Source: Rhodospirillaceae bacterium (GTDB lineage: Bacteria; Pseudomonadota; Alphaproteobacteria; UBA7985). Taken from it: a stretch of 28,585 nucleotides of DNA. The stretch lies in NCBI GenBank assembly GCA_002700865.1, contig PAFB01000061.1:1-28585 (forward strand), written 5' to 3'. Position numbers and translations under genes: made by a program. This document shows positions 14,071-21,538 of the stretch, one piece after another. The notes under the pieces are model-generated. The model saw nothing but the letters and a program-made list of their open reading frames with translations, made no database searches and was not told where the DNA came from. Position 1 is the first letter of the stretch. Each line of letters begins with the position of its first letter.

Positions 14071-16140
14071 TCATCCATCGCGCCGACGACGCCCCCCGCG
14101 ACGACGGCCACCACCCTCTTCACCCGCAGAAACCGCCGCCATCTTCGCCGGCAGCTGCACGACCTGCGCAAGGTTCAGGAAATCGGCGGTCTTGTGTGGA
14201 ATCGCCATGGCTTCAACGAAGTGCTGCTGGAACATAGGTTCAACGGCGGTTTCGATTTTTTCAACGTCACGCACCACCTGCTCAATATCCTGCCGCGCCT
14301 GCGCATTCAGCAAAGCGATCCGCGCGCCAGTTCCCGCCGCGTTTCCAACCGAAGCCACGTGCGCCAAGTCGCAATCGGGGATCATGCCCAAAACCATGGC
14401 GTGCTTAACATCAATGTGCGAGCCGAAAGCACCCGCAAGGTAGACCTGTTCCACCGGACGCGTATCACCATCGGCTTCCAGCTTGTCCTTGAGCAGGCGA
14501 TAGCCGGCGTAAAGTGCCGCCTTGGCCATCTGGATCGCGCGAACATCGTTCTGCGTGACCGTGATCGTCGGCCCGTCGTCAGCGCTGGCGTCAAACAGCG
14601 AATAGGCAAAGGTGCGGCCATCGGCGATGATGCGTGGCGTCTGGGCCTGCTTGTTGCCGTCAATCATGCCGTCTTCGTTCATCAGACCCGCCAGGAACAT
14701 CTCTGACAGGGCCTCGATAATGCCCGAGCCGCAAATGCCGGTAATCCCGGTCTTTTCAGCCGCCTCGTCAAAACCGTCCTCATCCGACCAAAGATCAGAG
14801 CCAATGATCTTGAACGCTGGTTCCAGCGTATCGCGGTCGATCTTCACCCGCTCAATGGCGCCCGGTGCGGCGCGTTGGCCGCTGGAAATCTGTGCGCCCT
14901 CAAAGGCTGGCCCTGTCGGCGACGACGCGGCAAGAACGCGACCCTTATCGCCCAGCAGCATTTCCGCATTCGTGCCCACATCCACAATGAATGTCAGTTT
15001 ATCACTCAGGTCCGGCCGCTCCGCCAGCGCCACCCCAGCTGTGTCCGCGCCAACATGCCCCGCGATACAGGGCAAGACGTACGCCAGCGCGCCCGGATGA
15101 AAATCGAGGTCCAGCTCCCGCGCCTTCAACCGCGTGCCGAAATCAGTCGCCAGCGCAAAGGGCGCACCGCCCAGCTCGACCGGGTCCATGCCCAGCAGCA
15201 GATGATGCATGATCGGGTTGGAAACCAGCGCGATGTCGAGGATATCGCTGACCTCGACGCCTGCCTCCTCAGTCGTAGCTTTGGCAAGGTCGTTGAGCGC
15301 TTCGCGCACCGTAACGGTCATTTCCTTGTCGCCACCCGGATTCATCATCGAGTAGGAAACCCGCGACATGACATCCTCGCCAAAGCGAATTTGCGGGTTC
15401 ATGAGGCCGCTCGACGCCAGCACTTCCCCGGTGGCCAGGTCGCACAGATGGGCGGCGATGGTGGTCGAGCCAAGGTCAACCGCAAGTCCACACACCTGCT
15501 CTTTAAGCCCCGGCCACAGCGCAACCAGTTCTTTTCCGTCGCGAACGGCAGCGGTCACTTGCCACTTGCCCTTGCGTAAGATCGGTTGCATGGTGCGCAT
15601 GATGCTGAAATCAGTGCTTAAGTCACGCAGATCCCACTGCTGTTCCAAGGCTTCATGAATACGACCAAGGTCGGAGCTGGGCTCGTGCATGTCCGGCTCG
15701 CGGACCGTGATAAAGTGCAGGCGGATCGTCGGATCAATGGCAATGACGCGATCATCAGCCGATTTACGCACCACTTGCTTGTGCACCTGCGCATCTGGCG
15801 GCACGTCCACGACCAAGTCACCGGTCAGCAGGGTCTGGCACGACAGGCGACGCTCCGCTTTCATATTGCGCTTGGTGGCGTAGCGGGTTTCGACCGCGTT
15901 AGGCTCCGAAGCGTGGCTGGCGGAGGAGGTGATCCCATGCTTGGCAAACTCGCCCTCGCCCAACGTGATCTGACAGCGTCCGCACATCCCGTTACCGCCG
16001 CACAGGCTGTCGATATCGACCCCGAGCTTGCGCGCGGCCTGCAAAACCGGCGTGCCAACAGGGAAATCTCCGCGCTTACCCGATGGGGTAAAAACGAGGC
16101 GTGCGGTCTGAACCGCGGTGGAGGGCGTGTTTTCTGTCAT
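14071..16140 (-). CDS. [2Fe-2S] ferredoxin/ASKHA-domain protein, corrinoid-activator (RACo/DUF4445) type
   Basis: The 689-residue protein opens with a plant-type ferredoxin domain: Cys47, Cys53 and Cys56 in CGGNGMCGRC plus Cys101 in RLSCQTL bind one [2Fe-2S] cluster. From about residue 215 an actin/Hsp70-like ATPase domain begins with CGLAVDLGSTTIAAHL, and DVGTNAEMLLGD and GSGIIEALSEM are later ASKHA motifs. Relatives such as RACo and RamA use ATP to reduce inactive Co(II) corrinoid to Co(I) so that methyl transfer can resume. Here the likely client is the corrinoid partner of the MttB-family enzyme, but that partner is not in the window. The C-terminus is an odd Gly/Arg-rich tail (GGGRRRGGRRRRDG). 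The gene's stop abuts that of the convergent membrane protein. The family is firm, the client is inference. Confidence 0.88.
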   Translation of the reverse strand: MTENTPSTAVQTARLVFTPSGKRGDFPVGTPVLQAARKLGVDIDSLCGGNGMCGRCQITLGEGEFAKHGITSSASHASEPNAVETRYATKRNMKAERRLSCQTLLTGDLVVDVPPDAQVHKQVVRKSADDRVIAIDPTIRLHFITVREPDMHEPSSDLGRIHEALEQQWDLRDLSTDFSIMRTMQPILRKGKWQVTAAVRDGKELVALWPGLKEQVCGLAVDLGSTTIAAHLCDLATGEVLASSGLMNPQIRFGEDVMSRVSYSMMNPGGDKEMTVTVREALNDLAKATTEEAGVEVSDILDIALVSNPIMHHLLLGMDPVELGGAPFALATDFGTRLKARELDLDFHPGALAYVLPCIAGHVGADTAGVALAERPDLSDKLTFIVDVGTNAEMLLGDKGRVLAASSPTGPAFEGAQISSGQRAAPGAIERVKIDRDTLEPAFKIIGSDLWSDEDGFDEAAEKTGITGICGSGIIEALSEMFLAGLMNEDGMIDGNKQAQTPRIIADGRTFAYSLFDASADDGPTITVTQNDVRAIQMAKAALYAGYRLLKDKLEADGDTRPVEQVYLAGAFGSHIDVKHAMVLGMIPDCDLAHVASVGNAAGTGARIALLNAQARQDIEQVVRDVEKIETAVEPMFQQHFVEAMAIPHKTADFLNLAQVVQLPAKMAAVSAGEEGGGRRRGGRRRRDG

Positions 16141-16470
16141 GCTTGCTTTCTAGGCGAAACTGCAAACCGCAAACGAGCCTAAAGCAGAATGGAAATAGTC
16201 TAGAAGCGGCTCGCAACAGCAGTAATTTCGGTTTAAAACTGATTCGGCCTGAAGCCATCACCTCATGCGGCCCAAACATCGCATTGTAAGCGAAGTTGGT
16301 ATCAATACATAGCATTTTGCGAGAATTCGTTGCGAATACGTGAGTATGTATTCTCAATTTAAGAGAAATACAAAAAATACCGAATAAAACCGTAGGTCAG
16401 CCGGAAACGGCCTAATTTGTGCCTAGGTTTAATAGAAGTTTATATTGGTAAATCGTTTGGACCGAGAGAA
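16141..16470. promoter_or_regulatory. AT-rich intergenic region with a dyad and a possible promoter
   Basis: These 330 bases separate the ASKHA gene (minus) from the secreted coiled-coil gene (plus) and are clearly more AT-rich than the surroundings. A perfect dyad GAATAC (16334-16339) and GTATTC (16348-16353) around 8 bases is flanked by a wider pair GAGAAT (16321) and ATTCTC (16350-16355). A weak sigma70-like pair, TTGTGC (16417-16422) and TATATT (16441-16446) with 18 bases between, would start transcription about 18 bases before the ATG at 16471. No ORF in it looks real. Confidence 0.4.
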
Positions 16471-17106
16471 ATGAAAAAGCTTATTACGTTCATGGTTACC
16501 ACCATCTGTGTCTCATTGGGCACAGTTACCACAGCGAACGCGAACCCAAAGGCTCTCAAAGAAGAACACCTGCGGCTCAGCCAGACCAGTATCGCCTACG
16601 ATGAGCAAATTGCGCGCAACGTGGCGGTTCTGGCCGCTCAGAACCACAAGTACGAGCGTCTGTTTTCCGCAAACACATTCACTTCTGCGAACTGCGCGAA
16701 GTTCAAGGAGCAGTTGGATTCCTACCATTTGCAGGTAGCAAGCCAGAAGGTGCAGGCTGATTTGGTGAAGCAAGAGGTTGTCGCCATTGAAGCCAAGCTG
16801 GCCGAGGCGATCGAGGTGAATACCGCCACGATCAATATGCTGGCCAAGCGCCTCGAACTCACTGCGCGTAAGCTGGAAAAGGTGCGTCGCCGTCAGAAGA
16901 CAGTAACCAACTTCATCCAGAACAGCTCAAACACCTCTGACACCAGCGCAATTGCACAGCGTGCGCGTCTGGTTCAGCAGTTGCCGACGATCAACAAGCA
17001 GTTGAACACGTTGGAAACTGACTTGGATGAGTTGCTGGCCGCCCTGCAACTGGCCGAAAGCCAGAAGGCACCTGAAGACTTAGGTCTTTTGGAAGAAACT
17101 GAGTAA
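16471..17106 (+). CDS. Secreted coiled-coil protein of unknown function
   Basis: I do not recognise this 211-residue protein. It begins with a clear Sec signal peptide (MKKLITFMVTTICVSLG core, likely cleavage after ANA near residue 25). The mature protein is Gln-, Lys-, Glu- and Leu-rich with heptad-like spacing from about 30 to 205, broken near 150 by NSSNTSDTSA, so two long helices forming an antiparallel coiled coil are likely. One Cys is seen in the mature part (SANCAKF, about residue 70). The ATG at 16471 follows GAGAG at a suitable distance; the frame is open to 16417 but lacks support there. Its lower GC upstream region and lack of a known family set it apart. It converges with sufA, with seven bases between the stops. 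Confidence 0.75.
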   Translation: MKKLITFMVTTICVSLGTVTTANANPKALKEEHLRLSQTSIAYDEQIARNVAVLAAQNHKYERLFSANTFTSANCAKFKEQLDSYHLQVASQKVQADLVKQEVVAIEAKLAEAIEVNTATINMLAKRLELTARKLEKVRRRQKTVTNFIQNSSNTSDTSAIAQRARLVQQLPTINKQLNTLETDLDELLAALQLAESQKAPEDLGLLEETE

Positions 17107-17113
17107 TTTCAGC

Positions 17114-17467
17114 TCAGAAGGCGACAGACTGACCACAGCCACACCGGGCTTTTTCGTTGGGGTTCGCGAAGGTGAACCCTGACGACAACCGGTCTTCCTG
17201 GTAATCCATGGTAGAGCCGAGCAGGAACATGAAGGCGGCTGGTTCGATGAAGATCCGAACGCCCTTGTCTTCAACTTCCTCTTCCATCGCCGATTTCTCT
17301 GCGGCGTACTCGACGAAATATTCCATCCCGGAACAACCACCCTTTTTCACGCCCACGCGCAGGCCCTTTACGGCGTCATCGCCTGATTTCTCAATCAGTG
17401 ATTTTACGCGGTCAGCGGCTTTATCGGTCAGGTTCAGCACGTTCTGCATCATGGCGGGAACTCGCAT
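17114..17467 (-). CDS. sufA: A-type iron-sulfur carrier protein (SufA/ErpA/HesB family)
   Basis: This 117-residue protein carries the three conserved cysteines of A-type carriers: one in VKKGGCSGMEY and the pair in the C-terminal ARCGCGQS. Such proteins accept iron-sulfur clusters from the SufBCD scaffold and deliver them to apoproteins in the cytoplasm. The start is uncertain: ATG at 17467, or the ATG pair at 17452/17449, which matches the usual family N-terminus better; neither has a strong ribosome site. The gene follows the suf operon on the same strand but beyond a hairpin terminator, and has its own candidate promoter. sufA rather than erpA is chosen from context only. Confidence 0.9.
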   Translation of the reverse strand: MRVPAMMQNVLNLTDKAADRVKSLIEKSGDDAVKGLRVGVKKGGCSGMEYFVEYAAEKSAMEEEVEDKGVRIFIEPAAFMFLLGSTMDYQEDRLSSGFTFANPNEKARCGCGQSVAF

Positions 17468-17480
17468 TCTTGGATGGTCA

Positions 17481-17516
17481 GTGCCCTAATATAGGCACGA
17501 AAACGGGGCTTCGCAA
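17481..17516 (-). promoter_or_regulatory. Candidate sufA promoter overlapping the suf terminator, with a dyad over the -10
   Basis: On the minus strand TTGCGA (17516-17511) and TATATT (17493-17488) are exactly 17 bases apart. The -35 lies inside the terminator hairpin of the upstream operon. The -10 is enclosed by a dyad, GTGCC at 17481-17485 and GGCAC at 17494-17498. Transcription would begin near 17481. This implies sufA can be expressed separately from the main operon. Confidence 0.5.
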
Positions 17517-17522
17517 AGCCCC
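17498..17522 (-). terminator. Rho-independent-like terminator of the suf operon
   Basis: A perfect 7-bp stem, GGGGCTT (17505-17511) with AAGCCCC (17516-17522), closes a 4-base loop. Read on the minus strand it is followed by GTTTTCG, a short T-rich tract. It begins 5 bases after the sufT stop codon, so it most likely ends the sufR-to-sufT transcript. Confidence 0.7.
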
Positions 17523-17526
17523 TCGA

Positions 17527-17970
17527 CTATAAGCCCAATACCAATTGAGCATCTTCGCTGGCACGATCTGGGGTCCAGGCTGGCTCCCATACCAGCTTTA
17601 CTGTGGCAATCCCAACGCCTTCAACCGCCGCTAAAGCCGCGGCAACGTGGCCGGGCATTTCACCCGCGACCGGACAGCCGGGCGCGGTCAGCGTCATATC
17701 GACCTCGACGTCCCCAGTTTCCGGGTTTTGATCAAGTCGGTAGATCAGGCCGAGGTCGTAGATGTTGATGGGAATTTCGGGGTCATGGACGGTCTGCATG
17801 GCTTCGATCATCGCATCTTCAGCCGCAAACACAGCCCCTGCGGTCAAGGCGCTGCCTGCTTCAGCCACAAAGGTCGTCCCTTCACGGCGCACCCGGACGC
17901 CCTTAGCAGGGTCCATGGTAACGCCCGGATTGGGCATGAAATCAGCGAGTGTCTTTCCGTCTTGGATCAC
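17527..17970 (-). CDS. sufT: SUF system assembly protein SufT (MIP18/DUF59 family)
   Basis: The 147-residue protein has a short N-terminal part (1-45) followed by a MIP18/DUF59 domain recognised by TVHDPEIPINIYDLGLIYRL near 60-80 and MTLTAPGCPVAGEM near 92-105, which includes the conserved Cys. SufT-type proteins help mature iron-sulfur enzymes, probably at the cluster-transfer step; the mechanism is not settled. The start codon overlaps the end of sufU by 4 bases, and a terminator follows directly, so this is the last gene of the operon. Confidence 0.9.
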   Translation of the reverse strand: MIQDGKTLADFMPNPGVTMDPAKGVRVRREGTTFVAEAGSALTAGAVFAAEDAMIEAMQTVHDPEIPINIYDLGLIYRLDQNPETGDVEVDMTLTAPGCPVAGEMPGHVAAALAAVEGVGIATVKLVWEPAWTPDRASEDAQLVLGL

Positions 17971-18422
17971 GAGTGCTGGTCCTTCAGAGCCTTAGTGACA
18001 GCGTCAAACGGGAGCGTGACGCACTTATGGCGTGCGCGAAAGGGTCTTACTGTTGCCAGCGCCTCAAAGCCCGCAGGCTCCTTCTCGCCCTTCAGCGCAA
18101 GGTCAACGGACTGGGCCAAAGCATGCAAGGTTTCCGGTGCGACCGACCCGGCGACGCTTCCGGCGCTGGCCTGCATGTCTTCCAACCAGCGGCTTAATAG
18201 CTCTGCCGAGGCGACACACAGGCTGCAGGCCTTGGCCTCGTAGCCTAATGCTTCCAATCCACCATCGGCGTTAAGGCGCAGGTCTACGGCGATTTCATCG
18301 CCACAAAACGGATTTTTGGCCGACCCCGTGTGAGTCGCGTCCGCTAACCGCCGTTCCCGCACCCGAGCCTGAGCCAGCGTGAGCAGGCGGCTTTCGAACA
18401 GAGCGCGGGTTTCGCTGTCCAT
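17967..18422 (-). CDS. sufU: SufU-like zinc sulfurtransferase/NifU-N family protein
   Basis: The 151-residue protein has the SufU/NifU-N cysteine layout: Cys40 and Asp42 in NPFCGDEI, Cys66 in KACSLCVAS and Cys134 in RHKCVTLPFD. In Bacillus SufU these positions bind zinc and the protein accepts sulfur from SufS. An additional Cys69 replaces the usual Ser after the third ligand. The start overlaps the SufS stop by one base and the stop overlaps sufT by four. Placement directly after sufS fits a SufS-SufU pair, and no sufE is seen in the window. A scaffold role, as in IscU, is less likely here but not excluded. Confidence 0.87.
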   Translation of the reverse strand: MDSETRALFESRLLTLAQARVRERRLADATHTGSAKNPFCGDEIAVDLRLNADGGLEALGYEAKACSLCVASAELLSRWLEDMQASAGSVAGSVAPETLHALAQSVDLALKGEKEPAGFEALATVRPFRARHKCVTLPFDAVTKALKDQHS

Positions 18423-19642
18423 TACCCCAGCAGCTCCCGGCAGACGGATAAACCAGCCAGCAAGCCATCCACGTCTTCGCGGCTATTGTAGGCGGCAAAC
18501 GATGCCCGCACCGTGGAGTGCACGCCCAGCCGGGTATGCAGTGGTTCGGCGCAATGCTGGCCAACACGCAGCGCCACGCCCGTTCTGTCCAGAATCGTCC
18601 CGACGTCATGGGCGTGATGCTCTCCGAGCAAAAAAGCCAAAACCGACACCTTGGTCGGCGTGGTGCCAAAGATCGTTACATCATTGGCGCCACTGAGCTC
18701 GGTCATCGCGTATTCGAGCAAGTCCGCTTCGTGTGCGGCGATGTTCTCAATCCCGACCGCTTCAACCCAGTCAATAGCGGCACCCAATCCAATAGCTTCA
18801 ACAATCGCCGGCGTGCCTGCTTCAAACCGATAAGGTGGCTCACGGAACGTGGAGCCATCAAAGCTGACCGTGTCGATCATATCGCCGCCACCCAGAAATG
18901 GCGGCATGGCGTCCAGCAGATCAAACTTGCCGAACAGAACGCCAATACCAGTGGGCCCATAGAGCTTGTGACCCGTCCATGCGAGGAAATCGACGTTCAG
19001 TGCCTTCACGTCGACGCGCTTGTGGGTCACTGCCTGAGACGCATCGAGCAACACCAGCGCGCCCTGAGCGTGGGCGGCTGAGATGATATCCTGTACCGGC
19101 AGAACGGTTCCCAACACGTTGGAGACGTAGGCCACCGCCACCATTTTGGTGGCCGGCCCGAGCTTGGCGTGGAAATCGTCCATATCCAGCGCGCCGTCGT
19201 CCAGAACCGCAACGGCCCGAACCCGCGCACCTGTGGCTTCTGCGATCAGCTGCCAGGGGACAATATTGGCGTGATGCTCTAGCTCCGTCACCAAAATCTC
19301 ATCACCCGGACGCAGGTTCTTCCGACCCCAGGACTGCGCAACCAGGTTGATGGCTTCCGTGGTGTTTTTGGTAAAGACCACTTCACGCTCGTCGGCGTTC
19401 ATGAAAGCCGCCACTTTGCCACGAGCTGCCTCAAAGGCGTCGGTGGCTTCCTGTGACAGCGCATGAATGCCGCGATGGACGTTGGAATAGGTTGTATCCA
19501 TGAAGTGCGTCATGGCGTCAGTCACCGCTCGGGGTTTCTGAGCCGAGGCCGCTGAATCCAAAAAGATCAGCGGCTTATCCCCGTAAACCTTGCGCTCCAG
19601 CGTTGGAAATTGCGCGCGTATGGCGGTGACGTCGTAGCCCAT
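18422..19642 (-). CDS. sufS: Cysteine desulfurase SufS
   Basis: This 406-residue PLP enzyme removes sulfur from cysteine, forming a persulfide for cluster assembly. Lys226 in AWTGHKLYGPTG is the PLP-binding lysine; His at 123-124 in TELEHHAN and the catalytic Cys364 in RVGQHCAEP are present. The usual RxGHHCA motif has Gln in place of the first His. His345 in HHAHDVG lies 19 residues before the Cys, the same spacing I recall between His342 and Cys361 of Bacillus SufS, where the His swaps onto the SufU zinc. The gene lies 2 bases after sufD and shares a base with sufU. The same operon encodes pdxJ, which makes the cofactor precursor. Confidence 0.95.
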   Translation of the reverse strand: MGYDVTAIRAQFPTLERKVYGDKPLIFLDSAASAQKPRAVTDAMTHFMDTTYSNVHRGIHALSQEATDAFEAARGKVAAFMNADEREVVFTKNTTEAINLVAQSWGRKNLRPGDEILVTELEHHANIVPWQLIAEATGARVRAVAVLDDGALDMDDFHAKLGPATKMVAVAYVSNVLGTVLPVQDIISAAHAQGALVLLDASQAVTHKRVDVKALNVDFLAWTGHKLYGPTGIGVLFGKFDLLDAMPPFLGGGDMIDTVSFDGSTFREPPYRFEAGTPAIVEAIGLGAAIDWVEAVGIENIAAHEADLLEYAMTELSGANDVTIFGTTPTKVSVLAFLLGEHHAHDVGTILDRTGVALRVGQHCAEPLHTRLGVHSTVRASFAAYNSREDVDGLLAGLSVCRELLG

Positions 19643-19644
19643 GG

Positions 19645-20787
19645 TCAGAGATCCATTTCCTCAAACCGGCCCGACACACCCGGCCATTCCTGTACTTTGC
19701 TATCGAGCATGGTTTCGATCGCCTCAGGCAGTTCAATCGCCTCGAACGGTTCTCGCGCGAATGCCAAAATCAACAAGGCCCGCGCTGCCGCTTCATCGAC
19801 GCCGCGCGCGCGCATGTAGAACAGCGCGTCTTCGTCCAAATCACCCACAGTCGCCCCGTGGCTGCACTTGACGTCGTCTGCGAAGATTTCGAGCTCTGGT
19901 TTGGTGAAGGCTTGCGCGCGGTCTGACAGCATCAGCGCGCGTGACAGCTGATCGCCTTCGATCCGCTGGCTGTCCTTCGCGACTTTGATGCCGCCTTGAA
20001 AAATTGCCGTGGCCTGGTCATCAACCACCGTGCGCACTTGCTGATCAGACGTCGTATCCTCGGCCAAATGCCGAACGTTGGTCACGAAGTCGCTGTGCTC
20101 CTGCGCGCGCTTGAGCACAATTGCCGACAGACCGGCATGGCAACCGGGCCGGGTCAAGTCTGCGTGCTGCTCAATCCGATGCAAAGCCCCGCCCAGCGTC
20201 ACGACCAGCGCATCATAGCGGCTGTTCTCGCCCAAGGTGGTAAAGGTGCGGTGCGTCTGCGTTCCCGCGCCGCCATCTTCAACCAAAATGATCCGACGCA
20301 GGTGGCCACCTTCTGCGATGTCGATGGTGGTATCGCTGTTCATCCAACTCTCGTCAGTCTGCCCCCAGCGCTCGACCAGAACAGCCTCAGCGCCTGCGCC
20401 GACGGTGATGCGGTTGGTTGCGTTGACCAGCGCGTTGGAATCCATAGGGCCAAACCGGGCGAAAACCGGCTTCAGCCGAGCCCCTTCTGGCACCTCAAAC
20501 AGGAAGCCCTCCCCGCCAACGGCTGCATTGAGCAAACTCAGCGCATCGCCCTCGACGGACTCAACCGCCGGATTGGGTCCAAACAGACCGCTTTGTTCTT
20601 GGTTGATACGCAGACCCGCGGGCGTCAGCGTTTGGGCAAGCTGGCCGGCTAAGTCAGTGTAGCGCCAGGCTTCCACGCGACGGTTGGGAAATCCGTTTGT
20701 CCGCAGCGTCTCAAACGGGGCCGGGTTCTTAACCGCGCCGGTACTGTGCAACCGGTCCAAAAATTCTGCGCCGAAGACATCCGTCAT
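19645..20787 (-). CDS. sufD: Fe-S cluster assembly protein SufD
   Basis: This 380-residue protein is a subunit of the SufBCD scaffold complex. The C-terminal signature DVKCSHGATVGDLDEDALFYMRARG (seen from about 310) and the following ARALLILAFAREPFEAI are typical of SufD; the His of that motif is functionally important in E. coli SufD. The N-terminal half carries the usual FPNRRVEAWRYTDL motif near residue 30. The start overlaps sufC by 4 bases, and sufS begins 2 bases after its stop. Confidence 0.94.
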   Translation of the reverse strand: MTDVFGAEFLDRLHSTGAVKNPAPFETLRTNGFPNRRVEAWRYTDLAGQLAQTLTPAGLRINQEQSGLFGPNPAVESVEGDALSLLNAAVGGEGFLFEVPEGARLKPVFARFGPMDSNALVNATNRITVGAGAEAVLVERWGQTDESWMNSDTTIDIAEGGHLRRIILVEDGGAGTQTHRTFTTLGENSRYDALVVTLGGALHRIEQHADLTRPGCHAGLSAIVLKRAQEHSDFVTNVRHLAEDTTSDQQVRTVVDDQATAIFQGGIKVAKDSQRIEGDQLSRALMLSDRAQAFTKPELEIFADDVKCSHGATVGDLDEDALFYMRARGVDEAAARALLILAFAREPFEAIELPEAIETMLDSKVQEWPGVSGRFEEMDL

Positions 20788-21530
20788 GCCGCTTCGAACT
20801 CCGCGTAACCCGTCCGCTCAACTTCCAGAGCCAGCGACTTGTCGCCGGATTTGACGATCTTGCCATCACTCAAAATGTGCACGTAGTCCGGCACAATGTA
20901 GTCGAGCAGTCGCTGGTAGTGAGTGATCACCAAGAACGAGCGCTCAGGCGAGCGCAGCGCATTCACGCCATCGGCAACAACCCGCAGCGCATCGACATCC
21001 AGACCAGAGTCGGTTTCGTCCATCACTGCGAGCTTCGGCTCAAGCAGGGCCATTTGCAACGTCTCAAACCGCTTTTTCTCACCGCCTGAGAAGCCCACGT
21101 TTACCGCGCGCTTGAGCATATCGTTACCGATGCCCAGCTTCTTCGCCTGTGCCCGCAACTCGCGAACGAAGGCGAGGGCGTCGAGTTCAGCCAACCCCGC
21201 GACCTTACGCTTTGCGTTAACAGCGGTTTGCAGGAAAGTTGAGGCCTGCACGCCGGGAATTTCCACCGGGTACTGAAACGCTTGGAACAAGCCGGCATGG
21301 GCCCGCTCCTCAGGCTCCATCTCGAACAGGTCTGCACCGTCCAGCGTGGCACTGCCCGAACGCACGTCGTAACCCGGCTTGCCCGAGAGGATGTTCGCCG
21401 TGGTGGACTTGCCCGATCCATTTGGGCCCATGATCGCGTGCACTTCGCCCGCGCCAATGCTCAGGTTAATGCCCTTGAGGATTTCAGTGCCGTCTTCGAG
21501 ACCGGCGTGAAGGCCTTTGATTTCCAGCAT
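20784..21530 (-). CDS. sufC: Fe-S cluster assembly ATPase SufC
   Basis: This is a 248-residue soluble ABC-type ATPase. Walker A GPNGSGKST is at about 35-43, the signature SGGEKKRFE near 150 and Walker B LAVMDETDSGLD near 168-179, followed by the switch His in VITHYQR. SufC hydrolyses ATP to reshape the SufB-SufD scaffold. It overlaps sufD by 4 bases and starts 8 bases after pdxJ. Confidence 0.96.
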   Translation of the reverse strand: MLEIKGLHAGLEDGTEILKGINLSIGAGEVHAIMGPNGSGKSTTANILSGKPGYDVRSGSATLDGADLFEMEPEERAHAGLFQAFQYPVEIPGVQASTFLQTAVNAKRKVAGLAELDALAFVRELRAQAKKLGIGNDMLKRAVNVGFSGGEKKRFETLQMALLEPKLAVMDETDSGLDVDALRVVADGVNALRSPERSFLVITHYQRLLDYIVPDYVHILSDGKIVKSGDKSLALEVERTGYAEFEAA

Positions 21531-21538
21531 AATTTTGT

